Origin: DASYXT01 sp035934555
GTDB taxonomy: Bacteria; Verrucomicrobiota; Verrucomicrobiia; Limisphaerales; UBA8199
Direction: 5' to 3'
Assembly: GCA_035934555.1 (NCBI GenBank)
Contig: DASYXT010000071.1
Span: forward strand, 1-64,000
Length of the DNA: 64,000 bases
The notes beneath the pieces are model-generated. The model saw only the letters and a list, made by a program, of their open reading frames with translations, did not search any database and was not told where the DNA came from. The translations under genes and the position numbers were made by a program. Positions 24,407 to 33,373 of this stretch are shown here, piece after piece. Each line of letters starts with the position of its first letter. The first letter of the stretch is position 1.

Positions 24407-24523
24407 TCGCAGAAAGCTACGGCACGATCCGAAGCCACGCGAGTAGCATTTTCCAGAAAACGACCCGGGTTCTAGTTTGACAGAAGGCCCCGGTGGACGC
24501 GGCGGCCAACTTTTCCCGCTCCG

Positions 24524-24892
24524 TTATCGTTTTCTTGCTGCGGTTTGCCGCGCTTTCCGGGTCGCCGCGTTGCTGACGCCGGATTGATCAATGGCCTCCT
24601 CTGTGCCGTAAGAATCTCGTTCGCCGCTCAGTTCGCCTTCGGGCTTAAGAGCGCCTGCTCGTTGTTCACCTGGCCGCGGCCGGGCGCGGGTGCGCTTTTG
24701 ACCTTCCCGTGAGAAACCTGGCTTGGCAACGCCGACGCAGGCACATCCCGTCCCCTCTGCGCACCCCTGGCAGCAATAAGTTTCTCCTTCGTGCGTGTAT
24801 CCCTCTCCCGGCCAGAGATTCTTTAGCATCCGGCAACCGGGACACGCGGCAATTGGGGGTGAGGTCGAAACAGTACGAGAAATCATTTTCAT
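24524..24892 (-). CDS. Cysteine-rich putative metal-binding protein
   Basis: A 122-residue protein. The first 55 residues hold seven cysteines (C17, C20, C40, C41, C44, C50, C52) in a CPGC .. GETYCCQGCAEGTGCAC pattern, similar to small YHS/treble-clef or bacterial metallothionein-like domains. The remaining 65 residues are charged, low-complexity and basic at the end. Metal binding is inferred from the cysteine spacing alone. ATG 24892 is used; a second ATG two codons later is equally possible. It sits alone between DUF3047 and the cupin gene. Confidence 0.6.
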   Translation of the reverse strand: MKMISRTVSTSPPIAACPGCRMLKNLWPGEGYTHEGETYCCQGCAEGTGCACVGVAKPGFSREGQKRTRARPRPGEQRAGALKPEGELSGERDSYGTEEAIDQSGVSNAATRKARQTAARKR

Positions 24893-25015
24893 TTTCGCTG
24901 TTCTCCTAAAGGTTTTTCCAAATTACCAGGTTCTCCACCGATTCTTACTCCTTAAAAATTATCATCGCTTGCAAGGTTTACAACGGTGGCAAAACCCGCG
25001 AATCCTCAGCCTTAT

Positions 25016-25495
25016 TCATTCCTCTCCATCATAGTATTCGATGGCGTTGGAGCGAAGATAGCGTTTTTCGGGCAAGGTTACGCCCCATTTGCCGCTGTCA
25101 GGAAAGTGCCAGAACTCTCCGATAGGATTGTCGGCTACGACGTAGAGGAGCAGGTCCTCGGCGCCATCATTGAAAAGTTGGTGGGCCTGGCCGGGCTGAA
25201 ACAAGAAGGCGTCGCCGGGCTCGATCGGAGTCATCCCCCGCTCATCCCGTACGCAGCCGGTTCCCGAGATCACGTGGTAGAATTCCCATTGGGCGCTATG
25301 GGCGTGATAAGGATAGGGGGTCGTGCCCGGAGGGACGCGGCAAATCTCTACATCAAACGGATGGCGTTCGCGCAAGTCGGTCGAAACCGGTTTGCGCCCC
25401 AATTCTTCCGATAACTCCTTGCCGAACCCGCGGAATTTGCCTTTGGGCGAGGTCCAGGAGATTTCCGAAACGGCGTTGCTGTTGATTTTGCGCAT
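25016..25495 (-). CDS. Cupin-domain protein
   Basis: A 159-residue single-domain cupin. Motif 1 is HAH(x4)E (His64, His66, Glu71) within YPYHAHSAQWEFYHVISGTG, and motif 2 ends with His105 (FLFQPGQAHQLFND), so a full metal-binding set is present. Such proteins include isomerases, dioxygenases and sugar-binding proteins; the substrate cannot be read from sequence. The 3' part (IGEFWHFPDSGKWGV) is typical of the uncharacterised 'cupin domain-containing' group. An inverted-repeat element starts 6 nt upstream of its start codon. Confidence 0.85.
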   Translation of the reverse strand: MRKINSNAVSEISWTSPKGKFRGFGKELSEELGRKPVSTDLRERHPFDVEICRVPPGTTPYPYHAHSAQWEFYHVISGTGCVRDERGMTPIEPGDAFLFQPGQAHQLFNDGAEDLLLYVVADNPIGEFWHFPDSGKWGVTLPEKRYLRSNAIEYYDGEE

Positions 25496-25500
25496 AGTTT

Positions 25501-25612
25501 AGCGGAACGCGGGCTTTAGCTTTAGCCCGCAGCACTGTGCAGTCGCTGAGCCGCCCGCCAATCCGGGCAGATTGCCACCCGAGATTGCTGCGGACTCAAG
25601 CCGCGCTCCGCT
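25501..25612. repeat. MITE-like inverted repeat, family 3 copy A
   Basis: The ends are AGCGGAACGCGGGCTTTAG.. at 25501 and the inverted TTGCTGCGGACTCAAGCC.. ending GCGCTCCGCT at 25612. The element is about 112 nt and lies 6 nt from the cupin start codon. It is one of four copies in the window (also 42908, 49741, 63707). No transposase is encoded within it. Confidence 0.75.
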
Positions 25613-25690
25613 GTGGATTGTACGAATTATAGAAATGGGAGCGAGAGATAATTCTTGAGAGACAATTCTTTTCACATGGTTGGAAACATG

Positions 25691-25720
25691 CAAAAAACCC
25701 TGATTTTACCGGGGTTTTCG
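25691..25720. terminator. Small hairpin, terminator-like in both directions
   Basis: AAAAACCC pairs with GGGTTTT across a short A/T loop (about 25693-25717), giving a U tract on either strand. It lies in the 357-nt gap between the cupin and glycosyltransferase starts, which otherwise holds the family-3 repeat and about 130 nt of leader with nothing recognised. Between two divergent starts it might attenuate rather than terminate. Confidence 0.4.
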
Positions 25721-25852
25721 GGTAAGACCCCATTGAGTAAGTGACGCTCTTGCAGTCATTTAAGGGCAGAGTGTTAGTCCTCTGGTGGAACGGAAGCGAC
25801 GATGCTCGAACGTACGTGAACATGACGACAGACGAACCAACCAGCTTGCATT

Positions 25853-27193
25853 ATGTCTTACGCGCCCATTCGTACTGAACCGACCACCGACACCGACACT
25901 CTCACAACCACACCTCTTTCCAAGTCCAATTCTGATCCCTCGAAACCACGCCGGAGTAATCGACGCAAAGCGGCTTCCAACTCGGCTGCGCTCTCTGCGG
26001 CCCTGGAGTTTCCCCTGATTGTCCATTGCCATCTTTGCTGGGATTGGGTGTGGCAACGGCCACAGCAGTTCATGTCGCGCATGAGCCAGCGGCATCCGGT
26101 GCTGTTCGTCGAGATGCGCGCGCCCGACGCCTCGCTGGCCACTCCCGTCGCCCGCTTTCATTCACCACCAGGTTTGCCAAACCTCATTGTGCTCAGCCTC
26201 CAATTTCCCGGCTGGCGCTGGCAGGATGCCGACTACGTGGACCGTGAACGCAGGCGACTGGTTCGGGAATTTCTCGCTGGACCGGGCGCCGGCCGATTCG
26301 AAAATGCGGTTCAATGGTTCTACGATCCGATGGCTTTTCCAGCATTCTCCGGCCAGATGGGTGAGGTGCTCACGGTCTATGACTGCATGGATGAGCTGTC
26401 GCGGTTCACGGGTGCGCCGCCGCAACTGGTTCAGCGCGAGCGCGGCTTGCTGGCCGCAGCCGATGTCGTGTTCACCGGCGGCCGAAAACTGTTCGAAGCC
26501 AAAAGCCAATTTCACCCCAACTGCCATTTCTACGGCTGCGGCGTCGATGGCGAGCATTTCGGCCGCGCGCGACTCGAGGACACCCCCGTGCCGGAGGACA
26601 TTGCCGCCCTGCCGCGGCCCATCCTGGGTTACTTCGGCGTCGTGGATGAGCGGATGGATTATGCGTTGCTGGAGCGACAGGCCGACGCGCATGCGCCGGG
26701 CTCGGTGGTCGTGGTGGGCCCGGTGCTGAAAGTATCCGCCGACGCCTTGCCGCACCGGCCAAATTTGCACTGGGTCGGGCAGCGTCCTTATGCGGACCTG
26801 CCCGCGGTGTGCAAAGGCTTTGATGTGTGCCTGATGCCGTTCGCGCTGAACGAGGCCACCGAGTACATCAACCCGACCAAGGCGCTGGAATACATGGCCA
26901 CAGGCAAGCTGATCGTCAGCACCGCGGTGCCCGATGTGGTGCGCAATTTCGGAGCGGTGATCAAAATCGCCCGGAACCACCGGCAGTTCATCAGCCATTG
27001 CGCGCGTTGCCTCGACCAACCGGATTACGAAGCCATCGCCCGCGGCCTGAAGATGGCCGCCGAGAATTCGTGGGATTCGATCGTCGCGCGGCTGGAGCAG
27101 CACCTGCGCGAGGCGCTCGAACACAAGGCCGCCAAGGAGCGGTCCAACCTCCGCAGGCTCGTGACCTGCACCAGCGCGGAGTCGGTCGCATGA
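25853..27193 (+). CDS. Glycosyltransferase of GT-B type (UDP-Galf cluster)
   Basis: A 446-residue GT-B-like transferase. A Thr/Ser-rich N-terminal stretch of about 55 residues precedes the domain, which opens with HCHLCWDWVWQRPQQFMSR, a motif of a recognised uncharacterised glycosyltransferase group. VVGPVLKV, LHWVGQRPYADLP and the C-terminal donor-site region PTKALEYMATGKLIVST follow. Its stop overlaps the glf start by 4 nt, so it may use UDP-galactofuranose made by Glf; that link is inferred from position. The C-terminal helix is highly charged. Confidence 0.85.
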   Translation: MSYAPIRTEPTTDTDTLTTTPLSKSNSDPSKPRRSNRRKAASNSAALSAALEFPLIVHCHLCWDWVWQRPQQFMSRMSQRHPVLFVEMRAPDASLATPVARFHSPPGLPNLIVLSLQFPGWRWQDADYVDRERRRLVREFLAGPGAGRFENAVQWFYDPMAFPAFSGQMGEVLTVYDCMDELSRFTGAPPQLVQRERGLLAAADVVFTGGRKLFEAKSQFHPNCHFYGCGVDGEHFGRARLEDTPVPEDIAALPRPILGYFGVVDERMDYALLERQADAHAPGSVVVVGPVLKVSADALPHRPNLHWVGQRPYADLPAVCKGFDVCLMPFALNEATEYINPTKALEYMATGKLIVSTAVPDVVRNFGAVIKIARNHRQFISHCARCLDQPDYEAIARGLKMAAENSWDSIVARLEQHLREALEHKAAKERSNLRRLVTCTSAESVA

Positions 27194-28440
27194 GCGAGGG
27201 CGCGCTGCTGAGCAAGGTCGATTGCTTCGATTACCTGATTGTCGGAGCGGGCTACGCGGGGAGCGTGTTGGCCGAGCGGCTCGCGCGCGGGTCGGGCAAA
27301 CAGGTGCTGCTGGTGGACCGCCGCGCGCATATCGGCGGCAATGCTTACGACCATTACAACGATGACGGCGTCCTGGTTCATAAGTACGGGCCGCACATCT
27401 TCCACACCAACTCGAAGGAGGTCTTCGATTATCTGTCGCGTTTCACCGACTGGCGCCAGTACCAGCACAAAGTGCGGGCTAGCGTCGATGGCCAACTGGT
27501 CCCCATCCCCATTAATCTCGACACGATCAATCAACTGTATGGTCTGAGCCTGAACTCGTTTCAGATGGAAGAGTTTCTGGCGAGCCGCGCCGAATCCCGC
27601 GACCAAATCCGCACCTCCGAAGACGTGGTGGTGAGCAAAGTGGGGCGGGAACTGTATGAAAAGTTTTTCCGCGGCTACACTCGTAAGCAATGGGGGCTGG
27701 ATCCATCGGAGCTGGACGCGCAGGTGACGGCGCGCGTGCCCACGCGCACTAACCGGGACGATCGCTATTTTACCGATACCTACCAATGCATGCCGAAGCA
27801 CGGATTTACACGGATGTTCGCCAGCATGCTCGATCATCCGAACATCAAAATCCTGCTCAACACGGATTATCGTGAGCTGCGGGATGCGCTGCCGTACCGG
27901 GAGCTGATTTACACCGGCCCCGTAGATGAGTTTTTCGATTACCAGTTCGGGAAGCTCCCCTACCGCTGCCTCGAGTTTAAGCACGAAACCCTCAACCAAC
28001 CGCAGTTCCAGCCGGTGGCCGTGGTGAATTATCCCAACGACTGCGAGTTTACCAGGATAACCGAGTTCAAACATCTCACCGGCCAGGAGCACCCCAAAAC
28101 CAGCATCGTCTATGAGTTCCCGCGCGCCGATGGCGATGCCTATTACCCGATTCCACGCCGGGAAAATACGGATATTTATCAACAATACCAGGTGTTGGCC
28201 AACCAGGCGGGCGTCCATTTCGTTGGCCGTCTGGCCACCTATAAATACTATAACATGGACCAGGTGGTGGCCCAGGCGCTGACGCTTTACGCCCGCATTT
28301 GTAACCTGAGCCGTGTGGAGGCCGCCAACCTCTATTTCGAGCCGGCTATTTCCACGGTTAGCTTCCCCCTCAACGTCAAAACCAAGCGCACCCGATCACT
28401 GTCCGGTCGCCGCCGCCCGCCGGTGCTGAGCACGGATTGA
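27190..28440 (+). CDS. glf: UDP-galactopyranose mutase
   Basis: Flavoenzyme that converts UDP-galactopyranose to UDP-galactofuranose. Start at ATG 27190 (overlap ATGA with the upstream gene); a longer open frame upstream is only the shadow of the glycosyltransferase. The 416 residues contain the FAD fold GAGYAGSVLAERLA, the conserved HKYGPHIFHTN, FFRGYTRKQWG, CMPKHGFTRMF, TGPVDEFFDYQFG and the C-terminal GRLATYKYYNMDQVVAQAL. All family hallmarks are intact. With the adjacent transferase and two glycosidases it suggests a Galf-containing surface glycan. Confidence 0.95.
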   Translation: MSEGALLSKVDCFDYLIVGAGYAGSVLAERLARGSGKQVLLVDRRAHIGGNAYDHYNDDGVLVHKYGPHIFHTNSKEVFDYLSRFTDWRQYQHKVRASVDGQLVPIPINLDTINQLYGLSLNSFQMEEFLASRAESRDQIRTSEDVVVSKVGRELYEKFFRGYTRKQWGLDPSELDAQVTARVPTRTNRDDRYFTDTYQCMPKHGFTRMFASMLDHPNIKILLNTDYRELRDALPYRELIYTGPVDEFFDYQFGKLPYRCLEFKHETLNQPQFQPVAVVNYPNDCEFTRITEFKHLTGQEHPKTSIVYEFPRADGDAYYPIPRRENTDIYQQYQVLANQAGVHFVGRLATYKYYNMDQVVAQALTLYARICNLSRVEAANLYFEPAISTVSFPLNVKTKRTRSLSGRRRPPVLSTD

Positions 28441-28462
28441 CGCCAACCGTTTATCGTCGTCT

Positions 28463-29821
28463 ATGCGAACCCATCCTCGCGTACACCGTTCGGCCCAGGC
28501 GCGCAGGCACCCGTTCTCACTTGTGAGGCCCGACCCTGGCATGCCCGGTGCCGGCGCCGAACCGCCTAAGGCCAATGGCAAATCACATCCTGCGAAGAAG
28601 CCGCATTCCGCGGTGTCCTCACACGAGGCCACTGCCGGCAGGCTGTTCCGCAGCTTTTTCGCTGCCGGTTTCGAGTGTTCGACCTTTATTCGACGATCGG
28701 GCAAACGGCTGGACTTGCTCGCCGAGACACATCACGAGGAATTTGCCGAACAGGATTATCAACGGCTTAAGACGTTTGGGTTGCGCGTTGCGCGCGAGGG
28801 AGTGCGGTGGCACCTGGCCGCACCCAAGCCGGGCCGGTACGACTTTCGAAGCGTCGAGCCCATCGTGCGGGCGGCGCGCGCAACAGGCACCCAGGTAATC
28901 TGGGACCTCTGTCATTTCGGCTGGCCCGATTACCTGGACCTGTTCTCGCCGGCTTTCGTTTCGGCTCTAGCGGAGTTTGGCGCTGCTTTTGCCGCGTGGC
29001 TTCAGCACGAGTTGGAGCCCCCCGGATTCTTCGTGCCCGTTAACGAGATCTCGTTTTTCTCCTGGGCCTCCGGCGATGAAGGGTCCCTCCACCCGTTTGT
29101 TACCGGACGGGGGTTCGAATTGAAACAACATCTCGTGCGGGCTGCGCTGCAGACCATGGACGCGATCCGCGCGGTAACTCCTGCTGCGCGATTTCTGCAT
29201 GTCGATCCCCTCATTCACGTGCTGGCCAGTCCACGCCATCCGGAAGAGGCCGCAGCCGCGGAAGCCTACCGGCTGTCGCAATTTCAGGCCTGGGACATGC
29301 TTGCCGGCCGGCTCTGTCCCGAGCTCGGCGGCCACCGGCGGTACCTGGATTTGATTGGCGTCAACTTCTATCCGCAGAACGAATGGTTCTATAACATCCA
29401 AGGCACCCGGCGCATCCGCAAATTTGTGCCACTGAGCCCGCGGCACGCGAAGTATCGTCACTTACGTCACCTGTTGTGCGAAGTGTACCAACGGTATGAG
29501 CGCCCGGTTCTGATCGCCGAAACCGGGGCTGAAGATCGCCGGCGCGCTTCCTGGTTCCGATACGTGTGCGGCGAAGCGGCGGCCGCGCTGCAGACCGGTG
29601 TGCCGCTCGAAGGAATTTGCCTGTACCCCATTTTAAATCATCCGGGCTGGATCGATGATCGTCATTGTCATAATGCGCTTTGGGATTACGCAGATGCCCG
29701 CGGCAACCGCCCCGTTTACGCACCACTGGCTCAGGAACTGCGCCGTTGGCAGAAGCGGTTGACGCCGGAACGCCGGACCGCGAATCAGGTCCATCACCCG
29801 GCGGCTCGGCGCGCCGCCTGA
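28463..29821 (+). CDS. GH1-like beta-glycosidase
   Basis: A 452-residue clan GH-A (beta/alpha)8 glycosidase most like family 1. Acid/base Glu195 is in FVPVNEISFF and nucleophile Glu353 is in VLIAETGAE. FECSTFIRRSG, GVRWHLAAPKPGRYDF, WDLCHFGWPDYLDLF and LIGVNFYPQNEWFY follow the family order. No signal peptide is obvious, and the first 60 residues are low-complexity. It starts 22 nt after glf and ends 11 nt before the GH2 gene, so it is part of one transcription unit. The substrate is unknown. Confidence 0.82.
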   Translation: MRTHPRVHRSAQARRHPFSLVRPDPGMPGAGAEPPKANGKSHPAKKPHSAVSSHEATAGRLFRSFFAAGFECSTFIRRSGKRLDLLAETHHEEFAEQDYQRLKTFGLRVAREGVRWHLAAPKPGRYDFRSVEPIVRAARATGTQVIWDLCHFGWPDYLDLFSPAFVSALAEFGAAFAAWLQHELEPPGFFVPVNEISFFSWASGDEGSLHPFVTGRGFELKQHLVRAALQTMDAIRAVTPAARFLHVDPLIHVLASPRHPEEAAAAEAYRLSQFQAWDMLAGRLCPELGGHRRYLDLIGVNFYPQNEWFYNIQGTRRIRKFVPLSPRHAKYRHLRHLLCEVYQRYERPVLIAETGAEDRRRASWFRYVCGEAAAALQTGVPLEGICLYPILNHPGWIDDRHCHNALWDYADARGNRPVYAPLAQELRRWQKRLTPERRTANQVHHPAARRAA

Positions 29822-29832
29822 TATGCCAATTC

Positions 29833-32664
29833 ATGCCAACCCAGTTCCTCTATCCACGTCCCGAATATCCCCGACCCGAGCGTCAGCGCGGCACCTTGCC
29901 CGGATACGATTGGCTCAACTTGAATGGCCCGTGGCAATTCCGCTTCGACCCGGCGCGGCAAGGCGTGGACCAGCATTGGTTTGAGCCCGAGCCGGCGGAC
30001 TGGCGCGAGCAGATCATTGTGCCGTTTTGTTGGGAATCACTCGCTGCCTGGGGCGAAGGCGATGCCGCCGGCAACGATAATTACTATTCGACGCACGTCT
30101 TCCAAAACCCGTTGGAAGTCACCCGCGCCAATCACCGCTCCGCCCGACGCCACGAAGTCGGCTGGTACCGGCGCTGGATAACAATTCCCGATAACGAGGC
30201 CTGGCGCGACCGGCAGGTCATCCTGCACGTCGGGGCCGCGGATTTTTTCACCGACGCCTGGTGCAACGGCCACTTCCTGGGCCAGCACCAAGGGGGCTAC
30301 ACTCCCTTCGAGTTTGACCTGACCGAGCACCTGCAACCGCGCGATGAGACCGGCCGGATTCTGCTGGTGCTGCGGGTTGAGGACCCGATGGACAATGCCG
30401 AGCAACCGGTGGGCAAACAGTGGCACTGGTATACGACCACCAGTGGCATCTGGCAGACGGTGTACTTGGAGCCACGGCCACGCGTCCACATCCGCTCGTT
30501 CCGCGTCAGCACCGACGTTGAGCAGGGCACCGCGCGCTTCGTGGTGCAGGCTGCCCAGGCAGCGGACGATTCTCCGCTGCAACTCGACCTCGAGGGGCCC
30601 GATGGGCGAATGCAGCAGGCTACACTCAAACTGCGTCAGGGTCTCGCCGACCACGAACTCAAGTTGGATTCGCTTCATCTCTGGGACCCCAACACCCCCA
30701 ATCTGTACAAGGTAGTCCTTCGGCTTGGCCGGAACCCGGTCGATACCGTTCGTTCTTATTTTGGTGTAAGAAAAGTCGATTTCGAATTAACGCGCGGGGC
30801 GGAGGCGCCGACCGCCATGCGCGTCAACGGCGTGCCCCGGTACCTCCGCGGCGCCTTGTACCAATCCTATTATCCCGAAGGCGTCTATACCGCCGGCTCG
30901 GTCGAGACGTTAAAAAATGACATTCTGTACGCGAAAAAATTCGGCTTCAACCTGCTGCGGATTCATATCAAGGTTGATGACCCGCTGCTCTTATATTGGG
31001 CTGACAAATTGGGCATTCTGTTGATGGCGGATTTTCCCAACTTCGGCGAAGGGGGAGACACACCATTGGGCCGGCAGCGCTTCGAAACCATGCTGCGGGA
31101 AACTATCGAGCGCGATTTCAATCACCCCTCAATTTTTGCCTGGTGCCTCTTCAACGAGACCTGGGGTTTTGGCGGCCAGACAGGATTTCTCGATGCCTTG
31201 GCGCATCCCAGCCCCGCCGGACTCAGCCAGCGAGCGGAGGCGCAGCCGCCAAAGCGCCAGTCCGCCGCAGTCCGCCCCGGCATGAGCTCACCGCAACAAT
31301 GGGTGCAGGAGATGTGGGAGCTGGCAAAGGAACTGGACCCGACCCGCCTGGTTGAGGACATGAGTGTCTGCCATTGGGAGCACCTCGAATATTACCAGCA
31401 TTGTGATACGGATATTAATTCCTGGCATTTTTATCTGAGCGATTACGCAAAGGCCAAAGCGCACATCGAGAAAGTGGTTTCCTCGACGTTTGTGGGCTCG
31501 TCATTCAACTATGTGCCGGGATTCCTGCACAAGGGCCAGCCGCTCATTAATAGCGAGTATGGGGGAATCGGCGCGCTGGACGGCGATCGCGACATAAGCT
31601 GGAGCTTTAAGTTCCTCACCAACGAACTGCGCCGCTACCAACAGGTCGCGGCGTACATTTACACCGAACTTCACGACGTCGAGTGGGAGTATAACGGCTT
31701 TCTTAATTACGATCGCACCCCGAAAGAGTTCGGATACGACCCGCGCATTATCAACGAAAGCAACGCGCTGCCGCTCAACGCGCCGCCGGTCCAGCGTCTG
31801 CCGCCCGGTGCCACTTTGCGCGTCGAGGTCGCCTCCGCGCATTATTCCACACGTCGCTGCGACGGCGTCTCATTGCAATGGGCGATGGCCGGCATTGATA
31901 CCCGCGGCCGTTTTCACCAGGATCTGGCGGGTGGCCGTGTGCCCATTCCCTTTCCTCATCGCCGGGTCGCGCCGGCGCATACACTCGAATTAATTCTGCC
32001 CAATTCCACCATGCTCTGCACGCTGCGGCTGATCGCCCAGACGGCCGACGGCCAGAAGGTCGCGGAAAATTTTCTTCACGTGCTTGTCTCTCCCGGTTAT
32101 CCACCCGAGCGCGAGGAAACGCCCCGCGGCCTGGTTTTACGCGGTAACCCGGGCGCCTGGGCCGGCGCCGAATGGAGCGCCGGCCGGGGCGAGCGCGACA
32201 AGGCGCGCGCCGAGGACGCGTGCTACGGCGTCGGATACGGTTTTTTCGAGTGGCACCTGCCCTTGGGTGAGGCTGATTTGGCCAGGGCGCGGCGCGTTCG
32301 GGTTCTGTGCGAAGCGTCTTCGCATCGCCGCGACGCGCCCCAGACTGATGCTGATGTCTTTCCTACAACGCTTGAGATGTCATTGAACGGCGTGCGCGTT
32401 TATCACGGAGTGATTAAGAACCATCCCCACGATGCACGCGGGGTGCTGAGCTATTTGCGCGGGGGAGTAGGCGCGTACGGTTATCCGGCGGTGGCTAACG
32501 TCGAAGGCAGCCTCCTCCAGGAGGTGCTGCGCCAAACGACCGCCCCGTTCCTGCGCTTGCGTTGTGCGGTGCCGGAGCAGGCCCCGGCGCAAGGCGGGCT
32601 TACCCTATATGGCGCAGAATGCGGGCGCTTCCCATATAGTCCGACTTTGGCGATCGAGTGGTAA
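29833..32664 (+). CDS. GH2 family glycoside hydrolase
   Basis: A 943-residue family 2 enzyme. The ATG at 29833 (MPTQFLYPRPEYPRPERQ) is preferred; an earlier in-frame start would overlap the preceding gene by 140 nt. The N-terminal sugar-binding jelly roll (LNLNGPWQFRFDP, GADFFTDAWCNGHFLG) is followed by an Ig-like domain, then a TIM barrel with acid/base Glu442 (LFNETWGF) and nucleophile Glu575 (INSEYGGIG). A long C-terminal beta-rich extension follows. No signal peptide is seen. The specificity (galactosidase, glucuronidase or mannosidase) cannot be decided. Confidence 0.9.
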   Translation: MPTQFLYPRPEYPRPERQRGTLPGYDWLNLNGPWQFRFDPARQGVDQHWFEPEPADWREQIIVPFCWESLAAWGEGDAAGNDNYYSTHVFQNPLEVTRANHRSARRHEVGWYRRWITIPDNEAWRDRQVILHVGAADFFTDAWCNGHFLGQHQGGYTPFEFDLTEHLQPRDETGRILLVLRVEDPMDNAEQPVGKQWHWYTTTSGIWQTVYLEPRPRVHIRSFRVSTDVEQGTARFVVQAAQAADDSPLQLDLEGPDGRMQQATLKLRQGLADHELKLDSLHLWDPNTPNLYKVVLRLGRNPVDTVRSYFGVRKVDFELTRGAEAPTAMRVNGVPRYLRGALYQSYYPEGVYTAGSVETLKNDILYAKKFGFNLLRIHIKVDDPLLLYWADKLGILLMADFPNFGEGGDTPLGRQRFETMLRETIERDFNHPSIFAWCLFNETWGFGGQTGFLDALAHPSPAGLSQRAEAQPPKRQSAAVRPGMSSPQQWVQEMWELAKELDPTRLVEDMSVCHWEHLEYYQHCDTDINSWHFYLSDYAKAKAHIEKVVSSTFVGSSFNYVPGFLHKGQPLINSEYGGIGALDGDRDISWSFKFLTNELRRYQQVAAYIYTELHDVEWEYNGFLNYDRTPKEFGYDPRIINESNALPLNAPPVQRLPPGATLRVEVASAHYSTRRCDGVSLQWAMAGIDTRGRFHQDLAGGRVPIPFPHRRVAPAHTLELILPNSTMLCTLRLIAQTADGQKVAENFLHVLVSPGYPPEREETPRGLVLRGNPGAWAGAEWSAGRGERDKARAEDACYGVGYGFFEWHLPLGEADLARARRVRVLCEASSHRRDAPQTDADVFPTTLEMSLNGVRVYHGVIKNHPHDARGVLSYLRGGVGAYGYPAVANVEGSLLQEVLRQTTAPFLRLRCAVPEQAPAQGGLTLYGAECGRFPYSPTLAIEW

Positions 32665-32686
32665 GCGGTGAATGCTCCCGCGCTCG

Positions 32687-33301
32687 TTACGCGGCTTTCG
32701 TTGCCAGGCCGCGCCGGACCAGTTGCGGGAAATTCAATTCCAGCGCCTGGTAAAACAGTTCTGGGTGATCGCGGTCCCACGAGGGCAGCGCGCTATCCAA
32801 TGCCGTCAGGATTTCCTGCGTTTGCTGACCGTTGGGAGCAAAGAAACGGCATCCGTAGCGCTGATACAACTCAAAGACTTGCATCGAGGCAATCCTCATC
32901 TCTTTGTATTCCCGGCAGGTATCCAGCCAGAATTCGCGACGCGCATTGGCCGTGCAGACAGCGTCCGCCAGCACATTGGGCGCGTTGGGATTGGCCGCTT
33001 GGGCGCGGTGCGCGGCTTCCCCCGCCTCACGCAGCTTGAAGGCATGCATGCGGGTGGACTCGCTGATCTCACCGTTGCTCGCCATCGCCATCGGCGGCGG
33101 CGGTTCGCCCGACCCACGCTGCGGCAGCGCCGAAGGAGCGTTCGCGGGGACGGAAAGCTCTAAGGCTCGCGCTGGATTCTTGCGGACTTCCCTGATTAGC
33201 CGCGCGGCTTCCGTTCGGGTCAGCGGCCGACTGACCGGGACACCCGCGTTGCGCAGGTGCATGAGCTGCTGCTCGGTCGCTGGTTCGTCTTGCCAATACA
33301 T
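32687..33301 (-). CDS. Protein of unknown function
   Basis: A 204-residue soluble protein I do not recognise. The N-terminal segment ATEQQLMHLRNAGVPVSRPLTRTEAARLIREV looks like the short helical 'T..Q...L...G..v.r.lT..eA..lI' motif found in many bacterial hypothetical proteins (only part quoted is diagnostic: LTRTEAARLIREV). A Pro-rich linker (PPPPMAMAS) leads to a helical C-terminal half rich in Arg and aromatic residues. It is convergent with the GH2 gene (22 nt between ends). The start at 33301 is the first ATG. Confidence 0.55.
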   Translation of the reverse strand: MYWQDEPATEQQLMHLRNAGVPVSRPLTRTEAARLIREVRKNPARALELSVPANAPSALPQRGSGEPPPPMAMASNGEISESTRMHAFKLREAGEAAHRAQAANPNAPNVLADAVCTANARREFWLDTCREYKEMRIASMQVFELYQRYGCRFFAPNGQQTQEILTALDSALPSWDRDHPELFYQALELNFPQLVRRGLATKAA

Positions 33302-33373
33302 ATACCGACAGAAGTACCGGGCTGACAGTCTTAATATATCCCTTTACTTTGCGCGTGCAAGTGCTGCTTATCA

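Noticed and set aside
14399..25730. GGGGTCTTACCC at 14399 and its reverse complement near 25720, as possible attachment sites
   Set aside because: A 12-nt match without an integrase, tRNA or composition change between them is consistent with chance.
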